A stretch of 64,000 bases of DNA from NCBI GenBank assembly GCA_900472395.1, contig UCHV01000013.1, forward strand, positions 1-64,000. Reading direction: 5' to 3'. Of this stretch, positions 19,256 through 28,844 are shown piece after piece. The position numbers were made by a program, and so were the translations under genes. The stretch comes from Hyphomicrobiales bacterium. GTDB taxonomy: Bacteria; Pseudomonadota; Alphaproteobacteria; Rhizobiales; Rhizobiaceae. Numbering within the stretch: the stretch's first letter is position 1; each line of letters begins with the position of its first letter. The notes under the pieces were generated by a model, which saw nothing but the letters and a program-made list of their open reading frames with translations, had not been told where the DNA came from and made no database searches.

Positions 19256-20380
19256 ATGAAGGTTGCAATTGTGCATTATTGGCTCGTCGGCATGCGCGGC
19301 GGCGAGAAGGTGCTGGAAGCCCTCTGCAGGATTTATCCCACTGCGGATATCTTCACCCATGTTTATGACAAGGCTGCCATGTCGGCGCTTATAAATGGCC
19401 ACAGCGTGCGCCCGACGTTCATCAACAAGCTTCCTTACGCCAGACGACTGTACAAGAAATACCTGCCACTGATGCCGATGGCGCTAGAGCAGCTCGACTT
19501 GAGCCAGTACGATCTGGTGATCAGCAGCGAGTCCGGCCCCGCAAAGGGCGTCATTCCCAACGCGCCTGCCATGCACATCTGCTACTGCCATTCGCCGATG
19601 CGCTACATCTGGAACATGTACCACGAGTATCATCGAAAATCCGGTGCCCTGACGCGCTTGATCATGCCGCCTATTGCCCACTATCTGCGGTCCTGGGATG
19701 TCTCGACAGCCAGCCGCGTCGATCATTTCGTGGCGAATTCGAACACCGTCGCGCAACGGATCAACAGTTACTACCGCCGCGCGGCAACGGTCATCCATCC
19801 GCCGGTCGACACATTCTCATTCCGTCCAGTTTCTGCCGGCGAAGTGGAGGATTATTATCTGATGGTTGGCGAGCTAGTGGCGTACAAGCGTCCGGAACTG
19901 GCCGTGGAAGCCTTCAACCGGATGAAGCGCAAGCTGGTCGTGATCGGCGGTGGCGAGATGCTTGACCATCTGCGCAAGATTGCCGGGCCGACGGTGAGCG
20001 TGCTAGGCGCACAGCCTTTCGACGCCCTCAGGCATCATTATGCAAGGTGCCGGGCACTGCTTTTTCCGGGCGAGGAGGATTTTGGAATCGTGCCGCTGGA
20101 GGCGATGGCCAGCGGTCGACCTGTAATCGCCTACGGTCGCGGTGGAGCGACCGAGACGGTGGTCGCCGGTAAGACCGGGATGTTCTTTCATGAACAAGGC
20201 GTCGACCCGTTGATAGACGCCATCGAACAATTCGAAAGGCTGGATTTCAATCCTTCCGACGCCGTTGCACGCGCTAACGATTTCGCCACCTCGGTGTTTA
20301 TCGACAAGTTTGCCGCCTTTGCAGCCGCCGCGGTCGGTGAGGCTCCGCCCAAAGCGGTCCGCCCTGTACATTCCATTTGA
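19256..20380 (+). CDS. GT4-family glycosyltransferase of the exopolysaccharide locus
   Basis: 374 residues from the ATG at 19256 (acgagg upstream; the ORF can be extended by two codons to a GTG). GT4 landmarks: MKVAIVHYWLVGMRGGEKVLEAL at the N-terminus, CYCHSPMRYIWNMYHEY, YLMVGELVAYKRPELAVEAF, and E-x7-E in PGEEDFGIVPLEAMASGRPVIAYG. The HSPMRY segment is typical of mannosyl/galactosyl transferases in EPS clusters, but donor and acceptor are unknown. The export gene follows after 33 bases, probably as one operon. Confidence 0.85.
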   Translation: MKVAIVHYWLVGMRGGEKVLEALCRIYPTADIFTHVYDKAAMSALINGHSVRPTFINKLPYARRLYKKYLPLMPMALEQLDLSQYDLVISSESGPAKGVIPNAPAMHICYCHSPMRYIWNMYHEYHRKSGALTRLIMPPIAHYLRSWDVSTASRVDHFVANSNTVAQRINSYYRRAATVIHPPVDTFSFRPVSAGEVEDYYLMVGELVAYKRPELAVEAFNRMKRKLVVIGGGEMLDHLRKIAGPTVSVLGAQPFDALRHHYARCRALLFPGEEDFGIVPLEAMASGRPVIAYGRGGATETVVAGKTGMFFHEQGVDPLIDAIEQFERLDFNPSDAVARANDFATSVFIDKFAAFAAAAVGEAPPKAVRPVHSI

Positions 20381-20413
20381 TCTATCGTGACATTCTACGG
20401 GGAACAGGAAAAC

Positions 20414-21754
20414 ATGGCAGGCAATGAATTCTTGGTAGTGTGCTTTCGCTGCTTTCGCCATCCGCGCACAGCGGGCAGCAGGCTGTTGTCGAACCTTTAT
20501 GCAACGCTAATCATGTTGCTTGTGCTCTCTCCTATGGGGTTAAGCGCGAAGGCTGCCGACAGTTACACGCTCGGCCCTCAGGATGTCTTGAAGATTCGCG
20601 TGTTCGAGTGGAGACCGAGCGCCGGCGTGGCCTTTGAATGGGTGCCGCTGACGGGAGAATTTACCGTTTCGGCCGATGGGAAATTATCCTTGCCGATCGT
20701 CGGATCCATTGCGGCTGCCGGGAAAACGCCAGAACAAGTTTCGGAAATTATCGGAGAGCAACTGCAAATGCAGATCGGCCTGCAAAAACGCCCGAACGCC
20801 TCCATCGAAGTCTCCAGCTACCGGCCGTTCTTTGTGACAGGTGCAGTCGCCACGCCGGGAAAGTTTGCCTATCTACCCGGTCTGACAGTCATGCAAGCAC
20901 TCAGCATGGCAGGCGGGACGGGCACGATCGATCCAAAGATCATGGAGCTGCAGCGCGAAGCCCTCGTTAATCAGGGCACGGCCCGCGAACTCGATGCCGA
21001 ACGTCTCGGGCTGGTCGCCAAGCGCGCCCGTATCGACGCGACGCTGGCGGGTCTTGCAAAGATCGTTTTTCCACCGGAACTCGCCAGTCGGGGAGAGCAA
21101 TTGGGGACCGTTCAGATCATGAATAACGAACAGGCGCTCCTCGACAGCCGCATGAAGTCGTTGAATGCCGACCTCACCGCCCTTCAGCAATCAAAGGTCC
21201 TTGCAAAAAACCAGCTGGAGGCACTTAGGCTGAAGGAAGTGTCGCTGAACAAGCAGATCGATCTCGCCAACAAGGATTTAAATTCAGTCAATAAACTCGT
21301 CTCTCAGGGATTGACCGTTTCTTCACGACAGATGGGCGCGACCCAAAACCTTGCCGATTTGGAAAGCCGAGCTCTCGACGTCTCTCTGGCGATCCTTACC
21401 ACAGAGCAGGATCTCGCAAAAAATGATCAGGATGCCCTTTCGGTGGGTGAGAAATACAAGGCTGCGACATTGACGGAAGCCACCGAAGTGCGCGACAAAA
21501 TTGCTGCGAACGACGAGAAGAACCGTACCGCGCGCGCACTTCAGCGCAATATCGAGATGCGTGTACCGATCGCCCTTTCTGTCATGGATTCGGACGGGCG
21601 GCCGCGCACGGTGACCAGGATCAATCGCGTTGTTGATGGGGTCGCAAGAACCTATATCGTTGAAGACAATGACCTTGTTGCCCCGGGCGATGTCATCCGT
21701 GTCGAGCCTCAGGAGCAGAAAAATGTCTCGTCGGTCGCACGAACAGCACAATGA
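20414..21754 (+). CDS. ExoF-type polysaccharide export protein
   Basis: 446 residues from the ATG at 20414, which has agga eight bases upstream. A hydrophobic signal segment (LYATLIMLLVLSPMGLSAKA) is followed by the polysaccharide-export domain (SYTLGPQDVLKIRVFEW, VSADGKLSLPIVGSIAAAGKT), an SLBB-like domain (SYRPFFVTGAVATPGKF, YLPGLTVMQALSMAGG) and a long coiled-coil region (about 215-380). This is the layout of ExoF/PssN-like periplasmic or outer-membrane export components. It would carry polymer from the copolymerase to the cell surface. Confidence 0.85.
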   Translation: MAGNEFLVVCFRCFRHPRTAGSRLLSNLYATLIMLLVLSPMGLSAKAADSYTLGPQDVLKIRVFEWRPSAGVAFEWVPLTGEFTVSADGKLSLPIVGSIAAAGKTPEQVSEIIGEQLQMQIGLQKRPNASIEVSSYRPFFVTGAVATPGKFAYLPGLTVMQALSMAGGTGTIDPKIMELQREALVNQGTARELDAERLGLVAKRARIDATLAGLAKIVFPPELASRGEQLGTVQIMNNEQALLDSRMKSLNADLTALQQSKVLAKNQLEALRLKEVSLNKQIDLANKDLNSVNKLVSQGLTVSSRQMGATQNLADLESRALDVSLAILTTEQDLAKNDQDALSVGEKYKAATLTEATEVRDKIAANDEKNRTARALQRNIEMRVPIALSVMDSDGRPRTVTRINRVVDGVARTYIVEDNDLVAPGDVIRVEPQEQKNVSSVARTAQ

Positions 21755-21866
21755 TATTACGGCCCGAGATCTAACTGTTGAGATATGACTTCGCGGGCTT
21801 GATAGGTGGCATTGGGCATGCAATACTAATATGCGTTAATGCTAACATTCCTGGTGAAGCGTTAAA

Positions 21867-22160
21867 ATGGTTTTGGCCTTGCTCCTGTCCGCCATGCTCG
21901 GCGCCCTTTGTGGAATGTGGCTTCATGTCGTCGGTTTTACCGTGCTGACGGTTGTGGTGGTTCTCCTTTTTTCCATCTCGATCGCCTTTACCGAGCTGTC
22001 GCTGATGGCAATGATCATGTCAGGTCTGGCTCTCCTGGTCGCTATGGCAGCCGGATTTGTCCTGGTTCATCTGGGACGATATCTCCTCGACAGGCGTAAA
22101 AGGGCGACGAATTCGAAATCGCCGAAGCTGGACCCGGTCCAGGAATATCTGCGGGACTGA
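21867..22160 (+). CDS. Small membrane protein, possibly truncated by IS5
   Basis: 97 residues with about three hydrophobic helices (roughly 2-20, 22-45 and 48-72) and a basic cytoplasmic tail (RRKRATNSKSPK). No family recognised. The stop codon at 22158-22160 falls at the edge of the IS5 remnant, so the C-terminus may originally have been longer. Position after the export gene suggests a link to the polysaccharide machinery, but this is inference. Confidence 0.5.
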   Translation: MVLALLLSAMLGALCGMWLHVVGFTVLTVVVVLLFSISIAFTELSLMAMIMSGLALLVAMAAGFVLVHLGRYLLDRRKRATNSKSPKLDPVQEYLRD

Positions 22161-22689
22161 GAGTCCATTTCGGAAAGCGGATATCGGGCCAGCCTTCTTG
22201 TCATGAGCTTGATCATTGCGGTTTGGATGAAGGCGAGGCCTGTGTTGGCGAAGCGCTCGAAATCCTTTGCCATGGGGCGGTTTATGCCGAGCCAAGCCAG
22301 CGTTCTTTCGACGATCCATCTTTTCGGTAACACCTGAAAACCGACCTGGTGACGTTCGACAATCTCCATCGATCTCGGGTTGGCCTCTTTTAACCTTGGG
22401 ACCCTGATAACCGCCATCGGCGCAGATTTTCTCGATGAATGGAAAGCGGTTTGCGAGCTTGTCGAAAACAAAAGCTGCCCCGTCACGGTCTTGAATTCCC
22501 GCCGAGTGGACCTCGGCTTTCAGGAGCATGCCCAGGGTACCGCCCGAAGCGAAGTCTTGCGCCTGCGGCCAGTCGGGGCTGCTTTGGCATGAAACGCTCG
22601 ATCAGGCTCCACCCACGGTCGGTCAGATCGCTTGCATAGCGCATGCGGCTTCTGTCATGGTGACGCCGGGTGAAGGGTGTCCAAGCCAT
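22161..22689 (-). pseudogene. IS5-family transposase with internal deletion
   Basis: From the ATG at 22689 the product begins MAWTPFTRRHHDRSRMRYASDLTDRGWSLIE, typical of an IS5 transposase. Roughly 300 bp of the centre are missing; the text resumes with GLLLKAEVHSAGIQDRDGAAF. After further frame changes it ends with LPKRWIVERTLAWLG and ANTGLAFIQTAMIKLMTRRLAR. The first catalytic aspartate region is lost. A dead element, different in sequence from the IS5 copies at 2.3 and 6.9 kb. Confidence 0.85.
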
Positions 22690-23994
22690 TCGATCTCTCC
22701 GTATTTGTCGCAAAATACAAAGAATCTGACTGCCGCCCTTCACTCACCCCCCCGCCATTATCGCCATTCTTGGACAGACACTGAGGATGTCGGCAGCAAC
22801 TGTCTGGTCGAGGGTCTGTCTCGTGCCCGCACCTCGCGCGTACGATCCGGCGCTGCATCACACCTATAGCATGAACGGATCTTTGCCTTGGACGTCGGCA
22901 ATCGATGATCATTACGATTGCACCCTGAACATTCTGTCGCAAGCTGATTTTTGCCATGACGGAAAGGGCTTGAGGCGAAAGTGAAATCTGACGGGAGACC
23001 CGCTCGCAGTTTGACCGGCAGGGATCGATGGGCCGCCACGCTCAAACGATTGAGGAGCGTGAGGTCCCTGAGCTATCACTTTGTGTGGGCGACCACCCTG
23101 TCGGGCATGGAGGCTGGTCGACACTCCACGGCCGGCCTCCGATCTCCTCTCACCCATTTGGGTGACGACTTTGGCTTTACCAGCACACATTCTCATCGTT
23201 CGCGACACCGCACCACCTAATATCGAATGCTGATGCGGGTCGTCGCGCGATCGTACGCCTTTCACTGTCGCGAGATAGGCCGGCCAAAGCGTATAGCTGC
23301 CGTGACACCGTCGTTTGGCGTATTACGAACGTCGGCCAGACGCGATGGTTGTCTCCAGGCAGCAGGGGAATTTGATCTGCCTGTCTCAAAACCTGGCCAA
23401 ACGAGCAAGGACGTCGCACGAGATGCTGTCACCGACATCGTCAACACCCTGCAGCGGCGGGGTTTTGGACTGGCTTAGCGCTGGCTATTGACGACGCCGC
23501 TGAAGACCATGTCATGTGTCTCGCCGCCAACGGCACACGACCCCTATAGGATTAATCTGGGCAACGCACGTCGAAGGCCATCCGGCCGCTTGGTGTGATC
23601 CGACCTGTCTACGGCAGGACCGCCGCAGATCGGCTGGTTGCCATTGCCGCTTGAACGGATGTGGCCCAAACACTGAGCTTGGACGAGATCGCGAAGCAGC
23701 TCGCCAGTCTGGCTGAAGAGCTTCGTGCGTTTGCCGAAAAACCGGTTTTCGACATTGCCGATGTCGCAAACGACGATAACCCAGCCAAAGCGAAGAACCC
23801 GAACTCGCGAGTTGAATGCGTACGCCGTCAATGTCAACGATAATTGCATGGCTTTGATACATGGCCTCGGGCGATGAGCACGTACATGTCCCGACGACGG
23901 TTTCGTCAGACCTGTCACGACAGGTCCCCGGCGACGATTAAGTTTGCGAAACGTCGCCTGTCACGCAGAGAATCCGCCACTTGTCGACAGGAAA
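22690..23994. other. Long stretch without a supportable gene
   Basis: About 1.3 kb between the IS5 remnant and the polymerase gene. Several short open frames occur on both strands, but none shows family resemblance, a good ribosome-binding site or consistent codon use. One short frame at 23661-23843 (LSLDEIAKQLASLAEELRAF) could be a gene fragment. The stretch probably consists of decayed sequence left by insertions and deletions. Confidence 0.45.
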
Positions 23995-25407
23995 TCAGGC
24001 TAGTTGCCTTACTCTCCGCGTCTCGAGATGTCGCACAGGATGCGGCGCTTCAGCGTCGGTGGGAACCGCGCTTGCGAGCCCGGCCATGATGAAAAACAGC
24101 AGCCCCATATCAACTGTCGATCCAGCGACCATGCTGCCGACTAGAAGACAGACGCAGCCAACCCTTGCGGCCAGACGTACATCAGCCGCGAGTGTTCGAT
24201 TGGGCCCGCGCGGGATGGCCACCGAAGTCGCGAAAAACAACCCGAAAAACAACGTACCGGGGATACCCACATTGGAAAGCAGCGCGACCAGAAAGCTTGA
24301 GGTCCGCGATGTCCCCAGACCCACGCCCAGTCCATAGGAATCCACAAAATTGTATAGGCCGTTTCGGTTCCACATGCTGCGTTCGACGCCAGAGGATGAC
24401 GTCGCTTTACTGAACAACAGAAGGTCGAAGTAGTTGTAGATGACCCGGAAAGCTGCCTCGTGGAGAACAAGGCCCATTGCGAGGAGAAGCATGAAAGGTG
24501 GCGCGAACAGGACGATCGCCGCACTTGTCCGGGTCCCGGACAATCCTCCGCAACGGTGCATGCATACCCCGTATAGAATGACAAGGCAGACCGGCAATCC
24601 AAATAGGCCGGTCGAGGATGTCGAGCGGACAACCATGATCGATGCCAGCACAAACAGCAGGCCAGCCGCTCGGCTGTATCGACCACAAACCCACATTGTT
24701 CCGGTAAACCCGATCGCGCCAAGACTAATCCCGGCAAAGGTCGAGGCCTCGGGCCAGGATCCAACCACGCGTTTGACGCCCGCAACCATGTCGTCATCGT
24801 GGAATGCATAGGGCGCGTTTCGGATATACTGCAACATGTCCTCTATCGGCGTGCCGGCACTGATCAGATCGATCACGCCGAATGCAATATTGACTGCCGT
24901 GAAGCACAGCACTCCGACGGCAACCGCGCGGAAGCCGGAAAGCGTCGAACCAAGCGCAACGACCATGACGAAGGTGATCAGATCGGCGGTGACATAGACG
25001 GCCTGGGTAAAATTGCTCGAGACGGGACCAAGCGGCACCGTACTATCGGTGCTGGGATATTCCGACGAGCCGAGAGGAACGATCTCCATAGTTCTGGCAA
25101 GAAGGCGTGGGGCAAAGTAGCCGGCGGTGACGCCGTAAGCCAATAGACAGAACAACCAAAAGGCCGGATGCGGAAAAGCCAGCGCCTTCACTGCTGCGAC
25201 GCGCTTGTCGTGATAGGTGAGCGTAGCCAGCACCAAAAAGACCAGAAACAGATGCCCTGGCTGGATGCCAGCCGAACCGATGAGAAGGGCAGCCGCGCCG
25301 CCAAAAACCGTCATCATCGAAAACGCAATGACTGTCGCACGGTGTCCGGCGAGTACGCTGACGATGCCAATAATCAGCGTGAAGATGCCGACCGGTTCCA
25401 GGCTCAT
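23995..25407 (-). CDS. Wzy/ExoQ-like polysaccharide polymerase
   Basis: 470-residue integral membrane protein with about 10-12 hydrophobic helices and a large hydrophilic loop between (ARTMEIVPLGSSEYPSTDSTVPL and the region PYAFHDDDMVAGVKRVVGSWPEAS). The VGSWPEASTFAGISLG and LLSNVGIPGTLFFGLFFA segments resemble O-antigen ligase/polymerase-type proteins found in rhizobial EPS loci. It is the only polymerase candidate in the locus. It follows the nucleotide-sugar operon after about 100 bases and may be its last gene. Confidence 0.7.
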   Translation of the reverse strand: MSLEPVGIFTLIIGIVSVLAGHRATVIAFSMMTVFGGAAALLIGSAGIQPGHLFLVFLVLATLTYHDKRVAAVKALAFPHPAFWLFCLLAYGVTAGYFAPRLLARTMEIVPLGSSEYPSTDSTVPLGPVSSNFTQAVYVTADLITFVMVVALGSTLSGFRAVAVGVLCFTAVNIAFGVIDLISAGTPIEDMLQYIRNAPYAFHDDDMVAGVKRVVGSWPEASTFAGISLGAIGFTGTMWVCGRYSRAAGLLFVLASIMVVRSTSSTGLFGLPVCLVILYGVCMHRCGGLSGTRTSAAIVLFAPPFMLLLAMGLVLHEAAFRVIYNYFDLLLFSKATSSSGVERSMWNRNGLYNFVDSYGLGVGLGTSRTSSFLVALLSNVGIPGTLFFGLFFATSVAIPRGPNRTLAADVRLAARVGCVCLLVGSMVAGSTVDMGLLFFIMAGLASAVPTDAEAPHPVRHLETRRVRQLA

Positions 25408-25509
25408 GATGGCCGGCCCGGTCGGTATTTTTTCGCTGAGCTTTTATCGATTACCATCAGCGTCTCCTTTAGTTATGCGGGAAAATTCCTGTTTGCTTGC
25501 CCCTCGTCG

Positions 25510-26835
25510 TCATTCCTCGGCGCTCGCATGTAAACCCATGGCCGATCTCGCTGCCCGTTCACCGCTGAGGAACGCGGCGTCTGTCCAGATGTAGCCCCAC
25601 TGTCCAAATCGCCCGCAGGTTTCGATTCCGATATCTTTAAGGTAGCCGTGCACGATATCGACCGCCTGCTTGCGATCAAGGTCAAAGATGACATTGCCGA
25701 AAGGCAGGAAGATCGCACTTTGATGGACGATTTCCTTACGGGAAACGACAATCCCGCACTTGATCAGCGCGTCGATTGTCGACTCGATCAGATCGCCTGG
25801 CTGGCCGGCGAAAGGCCTGTATTTTTCGCTGAAGTAAATTTCCGCCTGTAGCGCATCGCAGCCGAGAGGGACGGAGCCCTGGGATAGGTTTCCCCGATAG
25901 CTGATGCGCGCGAAGGGTATATCTTCATCGTAGAAATAAGACCATTGCTGCTTGACGTCGATGACGCGGTTCAACCCTATATTGACCACCACGACCTGCG
26001 TGCAGGCAAGTTTTGCGGCAGCTTCGCGAACATCTGCGGGAACGCCGGCGATCAGGGGGATGACCACGGGCAAGGGCAATGACGAGATCAACTTGAAAAA
26101 CGTGCTCGTTGACCCGTTTAAGAACGTCAGACGTTTTTCTTTCATGTCGATCGCGGCGATCTCGTGATCGCACAACACTTCCGCCTTGTCGTAAAAACCG
26201 CTGATGAAGGATTCAAATCCACCTTGCGTGGGATAGCGAAATTCGTTGACGTAGAAGACGTCCAGCGGCTCATGTTCCAAGGCGCCGCGCAGCACCTCTT
26301 CGAGGCTTGGTCGATAGAGTCGCGGCCCGAGCCAGTCGGTGGACATGTTGACGGCGTCCGTCGTGTGATATTTGCGCGTGTAGACCATCGGAAACGTCTC
26401 GGCAAAGGTCTTGCCGTAGGCGGCCAACAGCCAGTCGTGGTAGTTCTCGATGCGCGGATTTTGGACCTGTCTGGCCTCAACGAAATCCTGGATGCAGTTG
26501 ACGACCAGATCGGTCGGCAGGCCATTCAGGTTGACCTGTGCGGGATGTTTTATCCAGTGACCGTGCCAATAATTGTTACAGTAGACATTGCCCGTCTCGA
26601 AGCGCTGACCGGTCGATTGCGCAAACAGGTTTTTCACCCGCTCGTTTTTCGTGAACGAAATATGTACGCCTTCGTCGAAGATAAAACCGTCGCCTGAACC
26701 GAAACTTGTGGTCAGGCCGCCGGGTCTCATTCGTTTTTCATAAAGGCGAGCCTTAATCCCGTTGGAAGACAGGACATTGGCAGCACCGAACCCTGCCATG
26801 CCGCTGCCCAAGATAGCATATCCCAAATCCTGCAT
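25510..26835 (-). CDS. FAD-dependent oxidoreductase resembling UDP-galactopyranose mutase
   Basis: 441 residues from the ATG at 26835 (ggag nine bases upstream). The N-terminus holds a dinucleotide-binding GSGMAGFGAANVL motif and the EKRMRPGG segment of FAD proteins. FDEGVHISFT and HGHWIKHPAQVNLNGLP occupy the places where UDP-galactopyranose mutases have PHIFHT and their substrate loop, and GRFGQWGYIWTDAAFLSGERAA is the C-terminal FAD-contact region. It could be a mutase or amine-oxidase-like enzyme acting on a nucleotide sugar; the reaction is not known. It starts 16 bases after the SDR stop. Confidence 0.65.
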   Translation of the reverse strand: MQDLGYAILGSGMAGFGAANVLSSNGIKARLYEKRMRPGGLTTSFGSGDGFIFDEGVHISFTKNERVKNLFAQSTGQRFETGNVYCNNYWHGHWIKHPAQVNLNGLPTDLVVNCIQDFVEARQVQNPRIENYHDWLLAAYGKTFAETFPMVYTRKYHTTDAVNMSTDWLGPRLYRPSLEEVLRGALEHEPLDVFYVNEFRYPTQGGFESFISGFYDKAEVLCDHEIAAIDMKEKRLTFLNGSTSTFFKLISSLPLPVVIPLIAGVPADVREAAAKLACTQVVVVNIGLNRVIDVKQQWSYFYDEDIPFARISYRGNLSQGSVPLGCDALQAEIYFSEKYRPFAGQPGDLIESTIDALIKCGIVVSRKEIVHQSAIFLPFGNVIFDLDRKQAVDIVHGYLKDIGIETCGRFGQWGYIWTDAAFLSGERAARSAMGLHASAEE

Positions 26836-26851
26836 TTCGTCTCCAGTCCGC

Positions 26852-27898
26852 CTAGTTGAGCCAACGCACGTCATCCGAGATGCGGCCGGTATCGATGAGC
26901 TTTTCCAGGACCGCCAGCCGTTTTGTGCGCGATGGCAGGACCTGGTGATGGTCCTGGACCGCGGCGTTGAGACCTTCGATCAAACGCTCGATCGAGCGTG
27001 AAAGCGAGACCTGTGGCTGGTGGTCGGGCGCGGTCTTGGCAAACAGGCCAAAATCCACGCGATAGGATCGAAGGTCAGGCAGAGCGTCCCGGTTGATCGA
27101 CACCGTCGTGCCAGGTATTGCGTCAGCCACTGCCTCGGCAAGGTCAACGACCTGATAATTGTGATCGTCCCGTCCCGCATTGATGGCCAGGAAACGATCG
27201 CCGTTGGCGCCCCTGCGGGTCGCTGCCCATTCCATGGCGCGCGCCATGTCTTCTACATCGATCAGCGGGCGCCATGGCGAGCCGTCGCTCAAAACGTTGA
27301 TTTGCCCGGTCGCTAGCGCGGTTGCAACGAAGTCGTTGAGCACCAGATCGAGCCGCAATCTCGGAGCCTGACCGCATGCCGTTGCAAAGCGCAGGCAGGT
27401 GATAGTCATGCTGGGAGCTGCCAGCTGCTTTAATCCCTGCTCGGTGGCGATCTTCGACTTGGCATAGGCAGTCAGTGGCAGCAACGTATCGGATTCCTTG
27501 CGTGGGCCACCTTCGGCCATACCGTAGACGCTGCAGCTGGACGCAAAGACAAAGCTCGAGACGCCCGCCTTTGCAGCCGCCGCGGCAATACGGATGCTGG
27601 CAATATTGTTGATCTCGTCGGTTTGCTTTTCAAAGCGAACGCCGATCGGATCATTTGACAGGGCCGCAAGGTGCACAACCGCGTCGGTATTTGTGAGAAG
27701 ATCGGCTGGAAATTCCCTCACGTCGCCGAACACCTGCCTGTCAAGAACACGTTCGGGGAAGGCATCGGGGGTGGTCAGGCACTGTGCGAAGAGGGCGCTG
27801 TCGAAGCCGATCAGCTCTGCATCCGGGAAACACTCACGAAAGTGAGCTGCGACAACGGGCCCTACATATCCCATATTGCCTGTTATCACGATACGCAT
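26852..27898 (-). CDS. SDR-family NAD-dependent sugar epimerase/reductase
   Basis: 348 residues of the extended short-chain dehydrogenase family. The cofactor motif is TGNMGYVG at residues 6-13, a conserved aspartate-valine follows (FGDVREF), the active site has SSCSVYG and the YAKSK pair of tyrosine and lysine, and SPWRPLIDVEDMARAM is the C-terminal substrate region. It lacks the TDE motif of 4,6-dehydratases, so it is more likely the final 4-ketoreductase or an epimerase of the sugar pathway. Ribosome-binding site ggagag lies eight bases before the ATG. Confidence 0.78.
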   Translation of the reverse strand: MRIVITGNMGYVGPVVAAHFRECFPDAELIGFDSALFAQCLTTPDAFPERVLDRQVFGDVREFPADLLTNTDAVVHLAALSNDPIGVRFEKQTDEINNIASIRIAAAAAKAGVSSFVFASSCSVYGMAEGGPRKESDTLLPLTAYAKSKIATEQGLKQLAAPSMTITCLRFATACGQAPRLRLDLVLNDFVATALATGQINVLSDGSPWRPLIDVEDMARAMEWAATRRGANGDRFLAINAGRDDHNYQVVDLAEAVADAIPGTTVSINRDALPDLRSYRVDFGLFAKTAPDHQPQVSLSRSIERLIEGLNAAVQDHHQVLPSRTKRLAVLEKLIDTGRISDDVRWLN

Positions 27899-27914
27899 GT
27901 TGGCTCTCCGCTTG

Positions 27915-28844
27915 TTACGTCGTCAAGAGATCGATGGTGGTATGATCGGCGCGTGCAACAGTCTTGATCTGGGTTGGCTGGTAGTGCAGCCGCGTGACAA
28001 TGCGCAAAAGCATGCCACTGCCGACCCTGATCGCATCGCTTCCACTGCGCATCGCGGTTGCGATGCGTAAGAGATGCAGGCCATTGCGGGCATTGGTCTC
28101 AACCCTGCCGGTGCGCCGCCCCCCGCTTGTCACGCCACCGTAGATCAATTTCGACTGCGGCACATCGGCGTAGGACGATCGGATCTCTTCAAGGTCGCGC
28201 TGTGGATCCATTCCAAGTTTTTCGAAAGTCTTGTAAACCGCGCCGGTATGCAACGGACGTGTATGGAGTATCGGAGCCGCATCCAGGAACGCCGCCCGAT
28301 AAGCCGGGTGCGGCATCAGCAAGGTCCATATGTCATCCTGTCCCCAACCGGTCGGCCACCGCTCCATGCTGGGCAACAGCGAGCGAAGGTAGGCTGTTCG
28401 GATTATCGGGCACATCGGCTCGACGTAGTTGCTGTATCGTAGTCGGTAACCGGGAACATGGGCGGTGACCGGGTAGGATATGTGGCTCGATGGCAGCAGT
28501 GACGGCTGGGCGATGTCGAGGGTATAGGTGTCGACGAGATCAAACGCCATCGAGATGCCATTTGGCTCGAACATAAGGTCGTCGTCGGGAAACATGATGT
28601 AATCAAATTCGTCGAGGACCTGCGGATTGGCTCGCATATAACGGCAGATGCTGTCCCACTTGGTTCCTTTGTCGAAATGAAGCGCCAGATCACCATCCTC
28701 GAGATCGACAATTGTGTCATCGTAAGTGCTCAGTTGCAGCATCCAGTTGCGCGTGTTTTTGGCCTCCCCAAGCCAGTGGCGATGAAGTGAGGTTTTTCCT
28801 ACCCGCGTAAACACCAGGTTCCTCGTCGACCGCGCAAATCCCAT
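27915..28844 (-). CDS. DUF707 family protein, glycosyltransferase-like
   Basis: 309 residues. The text NLVFTRVGKTSLHRHWLG, FDKGTKWDSICRYMRANP, YIMFPDDDLMF and RWPTGWGQDDIWTLLMPHP is characteristic of DUF707, a family related to GT-A transferases; the DDD triplet is in the position of a metal-binding DxD motif. The substrate is unknown. ATG at 28844 overlaps the stop of the methyltransferase gene (TGATG), so it is translationally coupled within the nucleotide-sugar operon. Confidence 0.7.
   Translation of the reverse strand: MGFARSTRNLVFTRVGKTSLHRHWLGEAKNTRNWMLQLSTYDDTIVDLEDGDLALHFDKGTKWDSICRYMRANPQVLDEFDYIMFPDDDLMFEPNGISMAFDLVDTYTLDIAQPSLLPSSHISYPVTAHVPGYRLRYSNYVEPMCPIIRTAYLRSLLPSMERWPTGWGQDDIWTLLMPHPAYRAAFLDAAPILHTRPLHTGAVYKTFEKLGMDPQRDLEEIRSSYADVPQSKLIYGGVTSGGRRTGRVETNARNGLHLLRIATAMRSGSDAIRVGSGMLLRIVTRLHYQPTQIKTVARADHTTIDLLTT

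Noticed and set aside
23661..23843. Short plus-strand frame with LSLDEIAKQLASLAEELRAF
   Set aside because: Protein-like at the start but with a GTG start, no ribosome-binding site, and a tail that looks random; at most a fragment.
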